A stretch of DNA of 47,439 nt from Streptomyces sp. 8K308. GTDB taxonomy: Bacteria > Actinomycetota > Actinomycetes > Streptomycetales > Streptomycetaceae. Every line of letters starts with the position of its first letter. The first letter of the stretch is position 1. This document shows, piece after piece, positions 26,803 through 35,191 of the stretch. The notes below the pieces were generated by a model. That model saw only the letters and a program-made list of their open reading frames with translations. It was not told the origin of the DNA and made no database searches. Location of the stretch: the NCBI RefSeq assembly GCF_004348315.1, contig NZ_SMKC01000012.1:1-47439 (forward strand). The letters run 5' to 3'. Made by a program: the position numbers and the translations under genes.

Positions 26803-27750
26803 ATGACGACGGCCGAACGCGAGGGGCGGTGGCGCCGGCTGCTGTCCGGTCCCGAGCCCGAGGTGGCCGCGGACGCCGGGCACGCCGAGGCGCCGCCGCG
26901 CGTCGGGTTCTTCACCGACACGTCGGTCTGCATCGGCTGCAAGGCGTGCGAGGTGGCGTGCAAGGAGTGGAACGCCGTCCCGGCGGACGGCGGGCCGCTG
27001 ACCGGGATGAGCTACGACAACACCGGCGGGCTCGGCGCCTCGACCTGGCGGCACGTGGCGTTCATCGAGCAGACCAGGCCGCTCGGCGGCCAGCGGTCCG
27101 GGGTCGAGCATCCGGACCTCGACGTGCTGGCGCTGGCCGCCCAGGGGCCCGACGGCGGCGACGCCGACGGCGGGCTTCGCTGGCTGATGGCCTCCGACGT
27201 GTGCAAGCACTGCACGCACGCCGCCTGCCTCGACGTGTGCCCCACCGGATCGCTGTTCCGCACCGAGTTCGGCACGGTGGTGGTGCAGGAGGACGTCTGC
27301 AACGGCTGCGGCTACTGCGTGCCGGCCTGCCCCTACGGAGTGATCGAGCAGCGGGAGGGCGACGGTCGGGCCTGGAAGTGCACCCTCTGCTACGACCGGC
27401 TCGGCGCCGGGCAGGAGCCGGCCTGCGCCAAGGCCTGCCCCACCGACTCCATCCAGTTCGGCCCGCTGGACGAGCTGCGGGAGCGGGCGGCGGCCAGAGT
27501 GGCGCGGCTGCGGGAGACCGGGGTGCCGGACGCCAGGCTCTACGGGGCCGACCCGGCGGACGGGGTGGGCGGCGCCGGCGCGTTCTTCCTGCTGCTCGAC
27601 GAGCCGGAGGTGTACGGCCTGCCGCCGGATCCGGTGGTGACCACGAGGGACTTGCCGGTGATGTGGCGGCACGCGGGGACGGCGGCGCTGGCCCTGCTCG
27701 GCGGCCTGGCGGCGGCCTTCGCGGGCCGCCGCCGGGCGGCGCGGCCCTGA
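26803..27750 (+). CDS. Formate dehydrogenase Fe-S electron-transfer subunit (FdnH-like)
   Basis: A 315-aa protein with four [4Fe-4S] cysteine clusters: CIGCKACEVACKEW (about 43-56), CKHCTHAACLDVCP (about 134-147), CNGCGYCVPACPYG (about 166-179) and CTLCYDR...CAKACP (about 192-212). These would move electrons from the catalytic subunit to the membrane subunit. A single hydrophobic stretch near the C-terminus (GTAALALLGGLAAAFAG) followed by Arg-rich residues is a likely membrane anchor. It is translationally close to its neighbours, with a start 3 bp after the catalytic-subunit stop and GGAGGT upstream. Confidence 0.92.
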   Translation: MTTAEREGRWRRLLSGPEPEVAADAGHAEAPPRVGFFTDTSVCIGCKACEVACKEWNAVPADGGPLTGMSYDNTGGLGASTWRHVAFIEQTRPLGGQRSGVEHPDLDVLALAAQGPDGGDADGGLRWLMASDVCKHCTHAACLDVCPTGSLFRTEFGTVVVQEDVCNGCGYCVPACPYGVIEQREGDGRAWKCTLCYDRLGAGQEPACAKACPTDSIQFGPLDELRERAAARVARLRETGVPDARLYGADPADGVGGAGAFFLLLDEPEVYGLPPDPVVTTRDLPVMWRHAGTAALALLGGLAAAFAGRRRAARP

Positions 27751-27925
27751 GGGTTGAAGGACAGGAGACGGAGGACGGCATGAGTGAGGCGGAAGTCAGG
27801 CGCGACGGTCTCGCCGGGGTGCGCCCCGGGCGGGAGGCGCTGTTCGCGTCGGATGCCGTCGGCCGCGCGGCGCCGCGGCGGGCGCCGCGCGGCCGACGCC
27901 CGCCGAGTCCTACTACGGCCGGCCG

Positions 27926-28855
27926 GTGATCAAGGCGCCGGCCTGGGAGCCAAGGGACATCGCCGGCTATCTGTTCCTCGGCGGGCTCGCCGGCGCCGGC
28001 TCGGTGCTGGCGGCGGGGGCCCAGCTGACCGGCAGGACGGCGACCGCGCGGGCGATGAAGCTGAGCTCGCTCGGCGCGGTCTCGCTGTCGGTGGTGGCGC
28101 TGGTCAACGACCTGGGCAGGCCGGAGCGGTTCGTCAACATGCTGCGGGTGCTCAAGCCGACCTCGCCGATGAGCGTCGGCTCCTGGCTGTTGGCGGGCTA
28201 CGGCCCGCTGGCCGGCGCGGCCGCCCTGAGCGAGCTGACCGGCCGGGCGCCCCGTGCCGGTCGGGCCGCGACCGCGGGCGCCGCCTGCCTCGGCCCGGCG
28301 GTGGCGGCCTACACCGGGGTGCTGATCGCGGACACGGCGGTGCCGGCCTGGCACACGGCCCACCGCGAGCTGCCGTACGTGTTCGTCGGCTCGGCCGCGG
28401 CCGCCGCGGCCGGGATGGCGCTGATCGCAGGACCGCGCGCCGAGAACCGGCCCGCCAGGCGGGCCGCCGTGCTGGGCACGGTGACCGATCTCGCGGTGCT
28501 GCGGACCGTCCGGCGCCGGGCCGGCGTGGTGGCCGAGACCTACGAGGGCGGCACGGCCGGTCGGCTGCTCGACGCGGCGCGGCGGCTCGGCGTGGCGGGC
28601 GCGGCGGCCGGCTGGCTGTTCGGCGGCCGGAGCAGGACCGTGGCGGCGGTGTCCGGGGCCGCGCTGCTGGCGGCCTCGGCGTGCACCAGGCTCGGGATCT
28701 TCCACGCCGGCCTGGCCTCGGCCCGTGACCCCCGGTACACGGTGCTGCCGCAGCGTGCGCGGATGGCTGCCAGGACCGGCCTGGCCGAGCAGGCGGCCGG
28801 GGTGCGGCGGGCGGCCGGCGACGGTGAGGTCGCCGGGCCGAACCCCGGCGCATAA
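27926..28855 (+). CDS. NrfD/PsrC-type membrane subunit of formate dehydrogenase, 5' end disrupted
   Basis: A protein of about 309 aa with around eight transmembrane helices, e.g. YLFLGGLAGAGSVLAAGAQL, SLSVVALVNDLGRP and VAAYTGVLIADTAVPAW. It would pass electrons from the Fe-S subunit to menaquinone. Conserved sequence (ESYYGRPVIKAPAWEP) begins before the only in-frame start, GTG 27926, which has no ribosome binding site. A proper ATG with a GGAG-rich leader lies at 27780 and opens MSEAEVRRDGLAGVRPGREA, the usual NrfD N-terminus, but in another frame. One net indel between about 27840 and 27900 would join them into a gene of 27780-28855. So the gene is either slightly broken or mis-sequenced in a very GC-rich linker. 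Confidence 0.75.
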   Translation: MIKAPAWEPRDIAGYLFLGGLAGAGSVLAAGAQLTGRTATARAMKLSSLGAVSLSVVALVNDLGRPERFVNMLRVLKPTSPMSVGSWLLAGYGPLAGAAALSELTGRAPRAGRAATAGAACLGPAVAAYTGVLIADTAVPAWHTAHRELPYVFVGSAAAAAAGMALIAGPRAENRPARRAAVLGTVTDLAVLRTVRRRAGVVAETYEGGTAGRLLDAARRLGVAGAAAGWLFGGRSRTVAAVSGAALLAASACTRLGIFHAGLASARDPRYTVLPQRARMAARTGLAEQAAGVRRAAGDGEVAGPNPGA

Positions 28856-28903
28856 AATAGAACAAAGTACTTATATCGAACCCCACGCCCGGGGAGGTAG
28901 CTG

Positions 28904-30046
28904 ATGAAGGCGGTCGTTTACCACGAGCCCTACTCGGTGTCCGTCGACGAGGTGGCGGACGCGCGGGTGGAGGCCACGACCGATGTGGTCATCCGCATCA
29001 CCACGAGCGCGATCTGCGGCTCCGACCTGCACATGTACGAGGGCAGAACGGGCGCGGAGTCGGGCATCGTCTTCGGCCACGAGAACATGGGGATCGTCGA
29101 GGAGGTCGGCTCGGGCGTGGCCACCGTCAAGAAGGGCGACCGCGTGGTCCTGCCCTTCAACGTGGCGTGCGGGTTCTGCAAGAACTGTTTGGCCGGGAGA
29201 ACCGGCTTCTGTCTGACCGTCAACCAGGGCTTCGCCGGCGGCGCCTACGGCTACGTCTCGATGGGGCCCTACCGGGGCGGCCAGGCCGAGTACCTGCGGG
29301 TACCGTTCGCGGACTTCAACTGCCTCCAGCTGCCCAAGGGCAACGAGCACGAGGACGACTTCGCGCTGCTCGCCGACATCTTCCCCACCGGCTACCACGC
29401 CACCGAGCTGGCCGATGTCCAACCCGGCGACTCGGTCTGCGTTTTCGGCGCCGGCCCCGTCGGACTGATGGCCGCGTACTCGGCGCTGCTGCGCGGCGCC
29501 TCGCGGGTGTTCGTCGTGGACCGGCAGCAGGACCGACTGCGGCTCGCCGAGCAGATCGGCGCCACGCCGATCGACTACTCGCGCGGCGACGCGGCCGAGC
29601 AGATCAAGGAGCACACCGGCGGCGAGGGCACCGACAAGGGCATCGACGCGGTGGGCTACCAGGCCACGGTGCGCGAGGGCGAGGAGCAGCCGGCGATGGT
29701 GCTCAACACCTTGGTCGAGGCCGTCAGGCCGACCGGGATGCTGGGGGTGGTTGGGCTCTACGTGCCCGCCGACCCCGGCGGCCCGAATGAGAGCGCCAAG
29801 CACGGCGAGTTGCTGTTCGCGATGGGCCACTTCTTCGAGAAGGGTCTGCGGATGGGCACCGGGCAGGCGAACGTCAAGGCGTACAACCGGCAGCTGCGGG
29901 ACCTGATCATCGCCGGTCGGGCGACCCCGAGTTTCGTGGTCTCCCACCGGCTGCCGCTCGATCAGGCGCCGCTGGCGTACGACCGGTTCGACAAGCGGGT
30001 GGACGGCTGGACCAAGGTCCTGCTGAAGCCGGACCTGCACGGCTGA
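28904..30046 (+). CDS. fdhA: Glutathione-independent formaldehyde dehydrogenase (zinc MDR)
   Basis: A 380-aa zinc alcohol-dehydrogenase-like enzyme with the features of Pseudomonas putida formaldehyde dismutase/dehydrogenase. Catalytic ligands are in CGSDLHMYEG (Cys about 39) and GHENMGIVEEVG (His about 60). The structural zinc lobe is CGFCKNCLAGRTGFC (about 89-103). The long insert GPYRGGQAEYLRVPFADFNC is typical of this group and shields a tightly bound NAD. The Rossmann motif is VFGAGPVGLMAAYSALL. The product would be formate, the substrate of the upstream dehydrogenase. It follows nrfD by 48 bp of AT-rich DNA that may hold a second promoter, and GGGGAGG precedes the ATG. Confidence 0.88.
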   Translation: MKAVVYHEPYSVSVDEVADARVEATTDVVIRITTSAICGSDLHMYEGRTGAESGIVFGHENMGIVEEVGSGVATVKKGDRVVLPFNVACGFCKNCLAGRTGFCLTVNQGFAGGAYGYVSMGPYRGGQAEYLRVPFADFNCLQLPKGNEHEDDFALLADIFPTGYHATELADVQPGDSVCVFGAGPVGLMAAYSALLRGASRVFVVDRQQDRLRLAEQIGATPIDYSRGDAAEQIKEHTGGEGTDKGIDAVGYQATVREGEEQPAMVLNTLVEAVRPTGMLGVVGLYVPADPGGPNESAKHGELLFAMGHFFEKGLRMGTGQANVKAYNRQLRDLIIAGRATPSFVVSHRLPLDQAPLAYDRFDKRVDGWTKVLLKPDLHG

Positions 30047-30067
30047 CCCGCCCCGGGAGGAGGCGAA

Positions 30068-30568
30068 ATGTCGAGCACGCCGGAGGACGAAATGGGCGAC
30101 GAGGTCTACCAGCCGCCGCGAGCCGACGACGACCAGGACGACAACCCCGTCGACGTCGACCTGGACAACGCGCTCGACGAGCCGCAGCAGGACGAGACGC
30201 TGGACCAGGGGTACTCGCCACCGGAACGGCCGTTCGCGGCGAGCCGGTACGGCACGACGGCCAGGGAGCAGCACGACCGCGAGTCGCTCGACCAGCGGCT
30301 CAACGAGGAGCTGCCCGAGGTCGCGGAGCCCGAGGGCGACGGCATCGGCGACCAGCCGGGGATGGCCGGCGAGCCGGTGGACGACGAGGTCGGCGACGCG
30401 CGCGCGGGGCGTCTCGTCAAGGTGGACGAGCGCTACCCGCTGCGTGGCGGCGACGGCCCCTCGGCCCAGGACATGGGCATCGACGGCGGCGCCGCCTCGG
30501 CGGAGGAGGCGGCGGTCCACGTCATCGCGGAGCTCGGCCCCGAGCAGTCGCCGGAGGAGGGCGACTAG
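30068..30568 (+). CDS. DUF5709 acidic protein
   Basis: A 166-aa, strongly acidic, probably disordered protein. The recognisable block is DETLDQGYSPPERPFAASR YGTT followed by AREQHDRESLDQRLNEELPEV, the DUF5709 signature found in actinomycetes. The C-terminal part has a second short motif (ERYPLRGGDGPSAQDMGIDG, then AEEAAVHVI). Function is unknown. It starts 21 bp after the formaldehyde dehydrogenase stop with GGGAGGAGG upstream, so it is likely co-transcribed. Confidence 0.85.
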   Translation: MSSTPEDEMGDEVYQPPRADDDQDDNPVDVDLDNALDEPQQDETLDQGYSPPERPFAASRYGTTAREQHDRESLDQRLNEELPEVAEPEGDGIGDQPGMAGEPVDDEVGDARAGRLVKVDERYPLRGGDGPSAQDMGIDGGAASAEEAAVHVIAELGPEQSPEEGD

Positions 30569-30621
30569 GTCGTCCCGTCCGGTCGGCGAGGCGCTCGCGG
30601 CTGCGAACGATGCGCAGCTAA

Positions 30622-30653
30622 TAGATGCATGCGTGCGCTCATATGCACATAAT
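30622..30653. promoter_or_regulatory. Candidate metal-responsive operator/promoter of the efflux gene
   Basis: An AT-richer patch holds TGCAT (30626-30630) and ATGCA (30643-30647) as inverted arms around alternating GCGTGCGCTCAT. It is followed by a -10-like CATAAT (30648-30653). ArsR/SmtB and related zinc sensors bind AT-rich dyads of this type before cation-efflux genes. No such regulator is encoded next to it. The assignment is tentative. Confidence 0.4.
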
Positions 30654-30669
30654 GGGAGGGGCACGCCCG

Positions 30670-31773
30670 GTGTCCACCTCCGCCGAGCAGGGCGGCGCGT
30701 CGAAAGGGCTCGCTGTGAGCGCATCGCACACCCATGACCACGCACATGACCACGACCACGAGCACGGCGGTGGGCGGCTGACCCGGCTGTGGCACGAGCT
30801 GACCCACCTGGTCACCCCGCACTCCCACGAGTCCGCCGACAAGGTCGACCACGCGCTCGAGTCCTCGACCCGCGGCATGCGCGCACTGTGGATCTCACTG
30901 GTCGTACTCGGCGTCACCGCCGTCTTCCAGGTCGTCATCGTCGTCATCTCCGGCTCGGTCGCGCTGCTCGGGGACACCATCCACAACTTCGCCGACGCGC
31001 TGACCGCCGTGCCGCTTGGCATCGCCTTCCTCCTGGGCCGCCGCGCCGTCACCCGCCGCTTCACGTACGGCTACGGCCGCGCCGAGGACCTGGCCGGCAT
31101 CGTCATCGTGCTGACGATCACCGCCTCGGCCGCGCTCGCCGCCTGGACCGCGATCGACCGACTGATCGACCCGCGGGACATGGACCACGTCCCCGCGGTG
31201 GCGGCGGCCGCCGTGGTGGGCTTCGTCGGCAACGAGTGGGTGGCCCGCTACCGCATCCGGATCGGCCGGGAGATCGGCTCGGCCGCGCTCGTCGCCGACG
31301 GGCTGCACGCCCGCACCGACGGCTTCACCTCGCTCGCCGTGCTCCTGAGCGCCGGCGGGGCCGCGATCGGCTGGCAGCTCGCTGACCCGATCGTGGGCCT
31401 GCTGATCACCGCGGCCATCCTGCTGGTCCTGCGCGACGCCGCCCGCGAGGTGTTCCGCCGGATCATGGACGCCGTCGACCCCGAACTCGTCGACGCCGCC
31501 GAGACCGCGCTGCACGAGGTGCCGGGCGTCGTCGAGATCGGTGAACTCCGGATGCGCTGGATCGGCCACCGGCTGCGGGCCGAGGTCGCCATCGTGGTGG
31601 ACGGCCAGCTCAGTGTCCGCGAGGCGCACCGGGTGGCCGTGGCGGCGGAGCACGCCCTGCTGCACGCGGTCCCCCGACTCACGGCCACCCTGGTGCACGC
31701 CGACCCCACGCCGACGCCCGGCGTCCCCGACCCGCACGCGGAACTGGCACACCACGCGGAGGCACGCCGCTGA
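30670..31773 (+). CDS. Cation diffusion facilitator (zinc/divalent-metal efflux)
   Basis: A 367-aa inner-membrane exporter with about six helices. The metal sites in helices II and V are visible as DTIHNFAD (HxxxD, about 103) and LHARTDG (HxxxD, about 212). The N-terminus has a His-rich loop, HTHDHAHDHDHEH, and a second His group around TPHSHES, likely metal-sensing or collecting. The cytoplasmic C-terminal domain follows RRIMDAVDPELVD. It exchanges Zn(II) or a similar ion for protons. I chose GTG 30670 because GGGAGGGG lies eight bases upstream; earlier in-frame ATGs fall within the operator patch. A strong hairpin follows the gene. Confidence 0.9.
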   Translation: MSTSAEQGGASKGLAVSASHTHDHAHDHDHEHGGGRLTRLWHELTHLVTPHSHESADKVDHALESSTRGMRALWISLVVLGVTAVFQVVIVVISGSVALLGDTIHNFADALTAVPLGIAFLLGRRAVTRRFTYGYGRAEDLAGIVIVLTITASAALAAWTAIDRLIDPRDMDHVPAVAAAAVVGFVGNEWVARYRIRIGREIGSAALVADGLHARTDGFTSLAVLLSAGGAAIGWQLADPIVGLLITAAILLVLRDAAREVFRRIMDAVDPELVDAAETALHEVPGVVEIGELRMRWIGHRLRAEVAIVVDGQLSVREAHRVAVAAEHALLHAVPRLTATLVHADPTPTPGVPDPHAELAHHAEARR

Positions 31774-31793
31774 GGGCGGGGGAGCCGCCGGGT

Positions 31794-31830
31794 GGTCGGC
31801 CCGGGCCCCGCAGGGGGGCGCGGGCCGACC
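31794..31830. terminator. Terminator hairpin after the efflux gene
   Basis: The arms 31794-31809 and 31815-31830 pair over 16 bp with one mismatch and a 5-base loop (GCAGG). The hairpin is 20 bp after the efflux stop codon. No U-tract. Confidence 0.75.
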
Positions 31831-31961
31831 AACGCCGGCGAGCGACGCATCACCGCACCGGAGAAAACTCGACAATCAGTATCCTTTCCGTCATGACCCC
31901 ACAATTCCGGCACGCGGGGTACGGCGCGCAGGCCGGGAGCCGACCCGGAGAGACGCCGCCC

Positions 31962-33404
31962 ATGACGACACACGAGTACACGCCCACCACCGGGGGCTCG
32001 CCGGCCACGCTGGAGGAGGGCTACCACCGCGGCCTCGGGAGCCGCCAGGTGCAGATGATCGCCATCGGCGGCGCCATCGGCGTCGGTCTCTTCATGGGTG
32101 CCGGGGCCAACATCGCCAAGGCGGGGCCCAGCCTCGTCCTGATGTACGCGCTGGCCGGCTGCGTGGTCTTCGTGATCATGCGGGCGCTCGGCGAGCTGTT
32201 GCTCTACCGGCCGGTCTCCGGCAGCTTCGCCGAGTACGCCAGGGAGTTCCTCGGCCCGTTCTTCGGCTACGCCACCGGCTGGACGTACTGGCTGCTGTGG
32301 GTGGTCACCGGCATGGCCGAGCTGACGGCCGCCGCCATCTACGTCCACTACTGGTTCCCCGAGATCCCCCAGTGGGTGAGCGCGCTGGTCTTCCTGGTGC
32401 TGCTCTTCGGGGCCAACCTGCTCTCGGTGCGCCTCTTCGGCGAGATCGAGTTCTGGTTCTCGATGGTCAAGGTCACCGCGATCATCGGCATGATCGTCGT
32501 CGGCCTCGGGGTGCTCACGTTCGGCTTCTCGCAGGCCGGCGAGACGGCCACGGTCTCCAACCTCTGGTCGCACGACGGCTTCTTCCCCAACGGCATCGGC
32601 TCCAGCCTGATGACCCTGCAGGGCGTGATGTTCGCCTATATCGCGATCGAGCTGGTGGGCGTCACGGCGGGCGAGAGCGCCGACCCGCGGCGCTCGCTGC
32701 CCCGGGCGATCAACACGTTGCCCTGGCGGATCGCGCTGTTCTACGTGGGCTCCCTCACGGTCATCCTGGCCGTGGTCAGGTGGACCGAGTTCGACGCCGG
32801 GATCAGCCCCTTCGTCGCCGCGTTCGCCGCGATCGGGCTGCCCTTCGGCGCCGCCCTGGTCAACTTCGTGGTCCTCACCGCGGCCCTCTCCTCCTGCAAC
32901 TCCGGCATGTACTCGACCGGGCGGATGCTGCGCGACCTGGCCGCCAACGGCGAGGCCCCGTCCCGCTTCGGCCGGCTCAACGGGCGCCAGTCGCCGGCGT
33001 TCGGGATCACCGTCTCGGTCGCGCTGATGGGCATCGGCGTGGTGCTGAACTACCTGGTGCCGGAGAAGGCCTTCGGCTATGTCACCTCCGTGGCCACCGC
33101 CTGCGGCCTGTGGACCTGGTCGATGATCCTGGTCAGCCACCTGCGCTACCGGCGCGGCGTGCTCGCCGGCCGGCTGCCCGTCTCGTCGTTCCCCGCCCCC
33201 GGCGGCGCGGTGGCGAGCGTGGTGGCGCTGCTCGCGCTGCTGCTGGTGGGCGTGTTGATGGGCGTCGACAAGGACGCCAGGATCTCGCTCTACGTGGGCG
33301 CCGCCTGGGCGGGCTGCCTGCTGCTCGGCTGGGGTGTCATGCGGCGCGACCCACGCCTGCCGACCGCCGGCGACCCACCTCAGGCAGAACTGGCCGCAAG
33401 GTAG
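31962..33404 (+). CDS. APC-family amino-acid permease
   Basis: A 480-aa transporter of the amino acid/H+ symporter (AAT) group, with about 12 transmembrane helices. Typical elements are HRGLGSRQVQMIAIGGAIG, the unwound helix-I motif GVGLFMGAG, MRALGELLLYRPVSGSF and the helix-VI region FAYIAIELVGVTAGE. It imports an amino acid; similarity is to the CycA/AnsP/GABA-type branch without a clear substrate. ATG 31962 gives the family's usual short N-tail and has GGAGAGA eight bases upstream. An upstream in-frame ATG at 31893 sits 7 nt after a TATCCT box and could be used by a leaderless transcript. Its last codons are followed by a 182-bp leader of the adenylation operon. Confidence 0.9.
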   Translation: MTTHEYTPTTGGSPATLEEGYHRGLGSRQVQMIAIGGAIGVGLFMGAGANIAKAGPSLVLMYALAGCVVFVIMRALGELLLYRPVSGSFAEYAREFLGPFFGYATGWTYWLLWVVTGMAELTAAAIYVHYWFPEIPQWVSALVFLVLLFGANLLSVRLFGEIEFWFSMVKVTAIIGMIVVGLGVLTFGFSQAGETATVSNLWSHDGFFPNGIGSSLMTLQGVMFAYIAIELVGVTAGESADPRRSLPRAINTLPWRIALFYVGSLTVILAVVRWTEFDAGISPFVAAFAAIGLPFGAALVNFVVLTAALSSCNSGMYSTGRMLRDLAANGEAPSRFGRLNGRQSPAFGITVSVALMGIGVVLNYLVPEKAFGYVTSVATACGLWTWSMILVSHLRYRRGVLAGRLPVSSFPAPGGAVASVVALLALLLVGVLMGVDKDARISLYVGAAWAGCLLLGWGVMRRDPRLPTAGDPPQAELAAR

Positions 33405-33586
33405 GGGAAGTTGGGACCGCGGATCGCGTTGTTCCAATTTTGACGAAAGTCTGAGACCGTTCAGAGCGAGCCATGAGGCTACCCATGGGGCTGGGTGGAT
33501 CTGTGTGATCTACGGCGGAGGAAAGCCATTCCCGCCGGTGCGTTTCGGGTTGTGACACGTTGTGACACCAGGAAGGCATTCCCACC
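33405..33586 (+). promoter_or_regulatory. Leader of the adenylation operon with tandem 10-bp repeat and mini-ORF
   Basis: The leader contains a TTGACG box at 33440, a small ORF at 33473-33508 (ATG, then LPMGLGGSV, stop) and GGAGGAAA at 33517-33524. Two perfect head-to-tail copies of GTTGTGACAC lie at 33549-33558 and 33559-33568, one helical turn apart. They are directly before the Shine-Dalgarno AGGAAGG (33570-33576) of the ATG at 33587. A protein bound to the repeats, or pairing in the mRNA, could control the operon. No matching -10 box was identified. Confidence 0.45.
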
Positions 33587-35191
33587 ATGGACCATCGACA
33601 GGTGCCCGAGATCCGGGCCTTATCGCACGCTCTGCGCCGTCTTGACGGCCACGACCGCCGGCTCTTCCGGGCCTTCGGTCAGGGCCCGCTGCGGCCCGTG
33701 CCCCACACGCACATCCACCACGCCTTCGAGGAACAGGCGGCGCTGCGGCCCCTGGCCATCGCGGCCGAACACGAGGGCGCGACCATCAGCTACGGGGAGC
33801 TCAACCGCCAGGCCGACCGGCTCGCCGCCCTGCTCGCCGGGCACGGCGTGGGCCCCGGCGACCGGGTCTGTCTCTTTCTGCGCCGCTCCGTCCCGATGCT
33901 GGTCGGGCTGCTCGCCACGCTGAAGGCTGGCGCCGCCTACGCGCCGCAGGACGTCGGGACCACCCCGGCCGCCCAACTCGCCCACGTGCGGCGGGCCACC
34001 GGGGCCCGGGTGGTGTTGACCGAGTCGCGGTACCGCGAGCTCGTGCCCGCCGACGGCGACGACCACACGGTCGTCGCCGTCGACCACGTGATGGCCGACG
34101 TCGTCTGCCGGGACCTCCCGCCACGACCGGCCGCCGACCCCGACGCCGGCTGCTACGTGCTCTTCACCTCGGGGACCACCGGCCGGCCCAACGGCGTGAC
34201 CGTCACCCACCGCAACGTCTGCAACCTGCTGCTCACCCAGCCGGGCGACCTCGGCATCCGGCCGGGTGACCGGGTGGCGCAGATCCTCAACATCGCCTTC
34301 GACATGGCCGCCTGGGAGATCCTGGGGGCGCTCAGCCACGGCGCCACCCTGGTCATCAGGGGCCGGGAGATCGCCCGCGCCGTCCGGGACTGCCACGTGG
34401 TCATCGCCACCCCCACCATCCTCAGCGCCCTCGACCCCGACCGGTGCCGGCGGGTCAGGACCGTGGCGGTGGCCGGCGAGCCCTGCCCCCTGGCGCTCGC
34501 CGACCGGTGGGCGCGGACCTGCGCCTTCTACAACGGCTGCGGGCCGACCGAGACCACCATCGTCAACACGATGCAGCTGCACCGGCCCTCGGCCGCCCGG
34601 CTCACCATCGGCCGGCCGACCCCGAACAACACCGTGTACGTCCTGGACGAACGGCGCCGCCCCTGCCCGATCGGCGAGATCGGCGAGATGTGGGCCGGCG
34701 GCGACGGGATATCCGCCGGCTACCTGGACAACCCCGAGCTCACCGCCGAGCGCTACGCCCCCGACCCCTTCCTCGGCGCCGGGCGGCTGATGTTCCGCAC
34801 CCGGGACCTGGGCCGCTGGACGTCCGACGGCGAGCTCGAACACCTGGGTAGGACCGACGACCAGGTCAAGGTCCGCGGCTTCCGGGTGGAGCTCGACTCG
34901 GTCTCCGCCGTGCTCGAGTCGATGCCGGGATGCGCCAGGGCCGCCACGGTCAGGCTGGACGACCGCACCCTGGTCTCCTTCGTCTCCCCCGGCGGGCTCT
35001 CCCCCGCCGCGGCCCGCCGCGCCGTGGCGGCGGCCCTTCCCTACTACTGCGTGCCGGAGGCCGTGTACGCGCTCGAAGCGCTCCCGCGGACCAGCCGGGG
35101 CAAGATCGACAAGACCGCGCTGCTGCGGCTCGCGGCGCACCTCGCCGATCCGGCCGCCCACCCCGCCGAGCTGCACGGGGCAGCGTCGTGA
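33587..35191 (+). CDS. Free-standing NRPS-type adenylation enzyme
   Basis: A 534-aa member of the ANL superfamily that activates a carboxylic acid with ATP. Core motifs are complete: A3 LFTSGTTGRPNGV (about 190-202), A4 NIAFDMAAWEILGAL (about 234-248) with the Asp that contacts an amino group and the aromatic Trp, A5 NGCGPTETT (about 315), A7 FRTRDLGRW, A8 GRTDDQVKVRGFRVEL (about 421) and the A10 lysine in RTSRGKIDK (about 505). The conserved Asp suggests an amino-acid substrate. No carrier, condensation, thioesterase or reductase domain is attached. The N-terminal 50 residues (HALRRLDGHDRRLFRAFGQG) precede the usual start. The stop overlaps the next GTG by four bases, so translation is coupled to the membrane flavoprotein. 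Confidence 0.9.
   Translation: MDHRQVPEIRALSHALRRLDGHDRRLFRAFGQGPLRPVPHTHIHHAFEEQAALRPLAIAAEHEGATISYGELNRQADRLAALLAGHGVGPGDRVCLFLRRSVPMLVGLLATLKAGAAYAPQDVGTTPAAQLAHVRRATGARVVLTESRYRELVPADGDDHTVVAVDHVMADVVCRDLPPRPAADPDAGCYVLFTSGTTGRPNGVTVTHRNVCNLLLTQPGDLGIRPGDRVAQILNIAFDMAAWEILGALSHGATLVIRGREIARAVRDCHVVIATPTILSALDPDRCRRVRTVAVAGEPCPLALADRWARTCAFYNGCGPTETTIVNTMQLHRPSAARLTIGRPTPNNTVYVLDERRRPCPIGEIGEMWAGGDGISAGYLDNPELTAERYAPDPFLGAGRLMFRTRDLGRWTSDGELEHLGRTDDQVKVRGFRVELDSVSAVLESMPGCARAATVRLDDRTLVSFVSPGGLSPAAARRAVAAALPYYCVPEAVYALEALPRTSRGKIDKTALLRLAAHLADPAAHPAELHGAAS

Noticed and set aside
24331..27672. Very long antisense open frame (over 1100 codons) opposite the formate dehydrogenase genes
   Set aside because: It is a shadow caused by the high third-position GC of the real genes. 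The translation is low-complexity and has no domain, and the plus strand encodes recognisable proteins.
31880..31893. Leaderless start of the amino-acid permease at 31893
   Set aside because: TATCCT is well placed, but ATG 31962 has a good ribosome binding site and gives the family's usual N-terminal length. The upstream start is kept only as an alternative.
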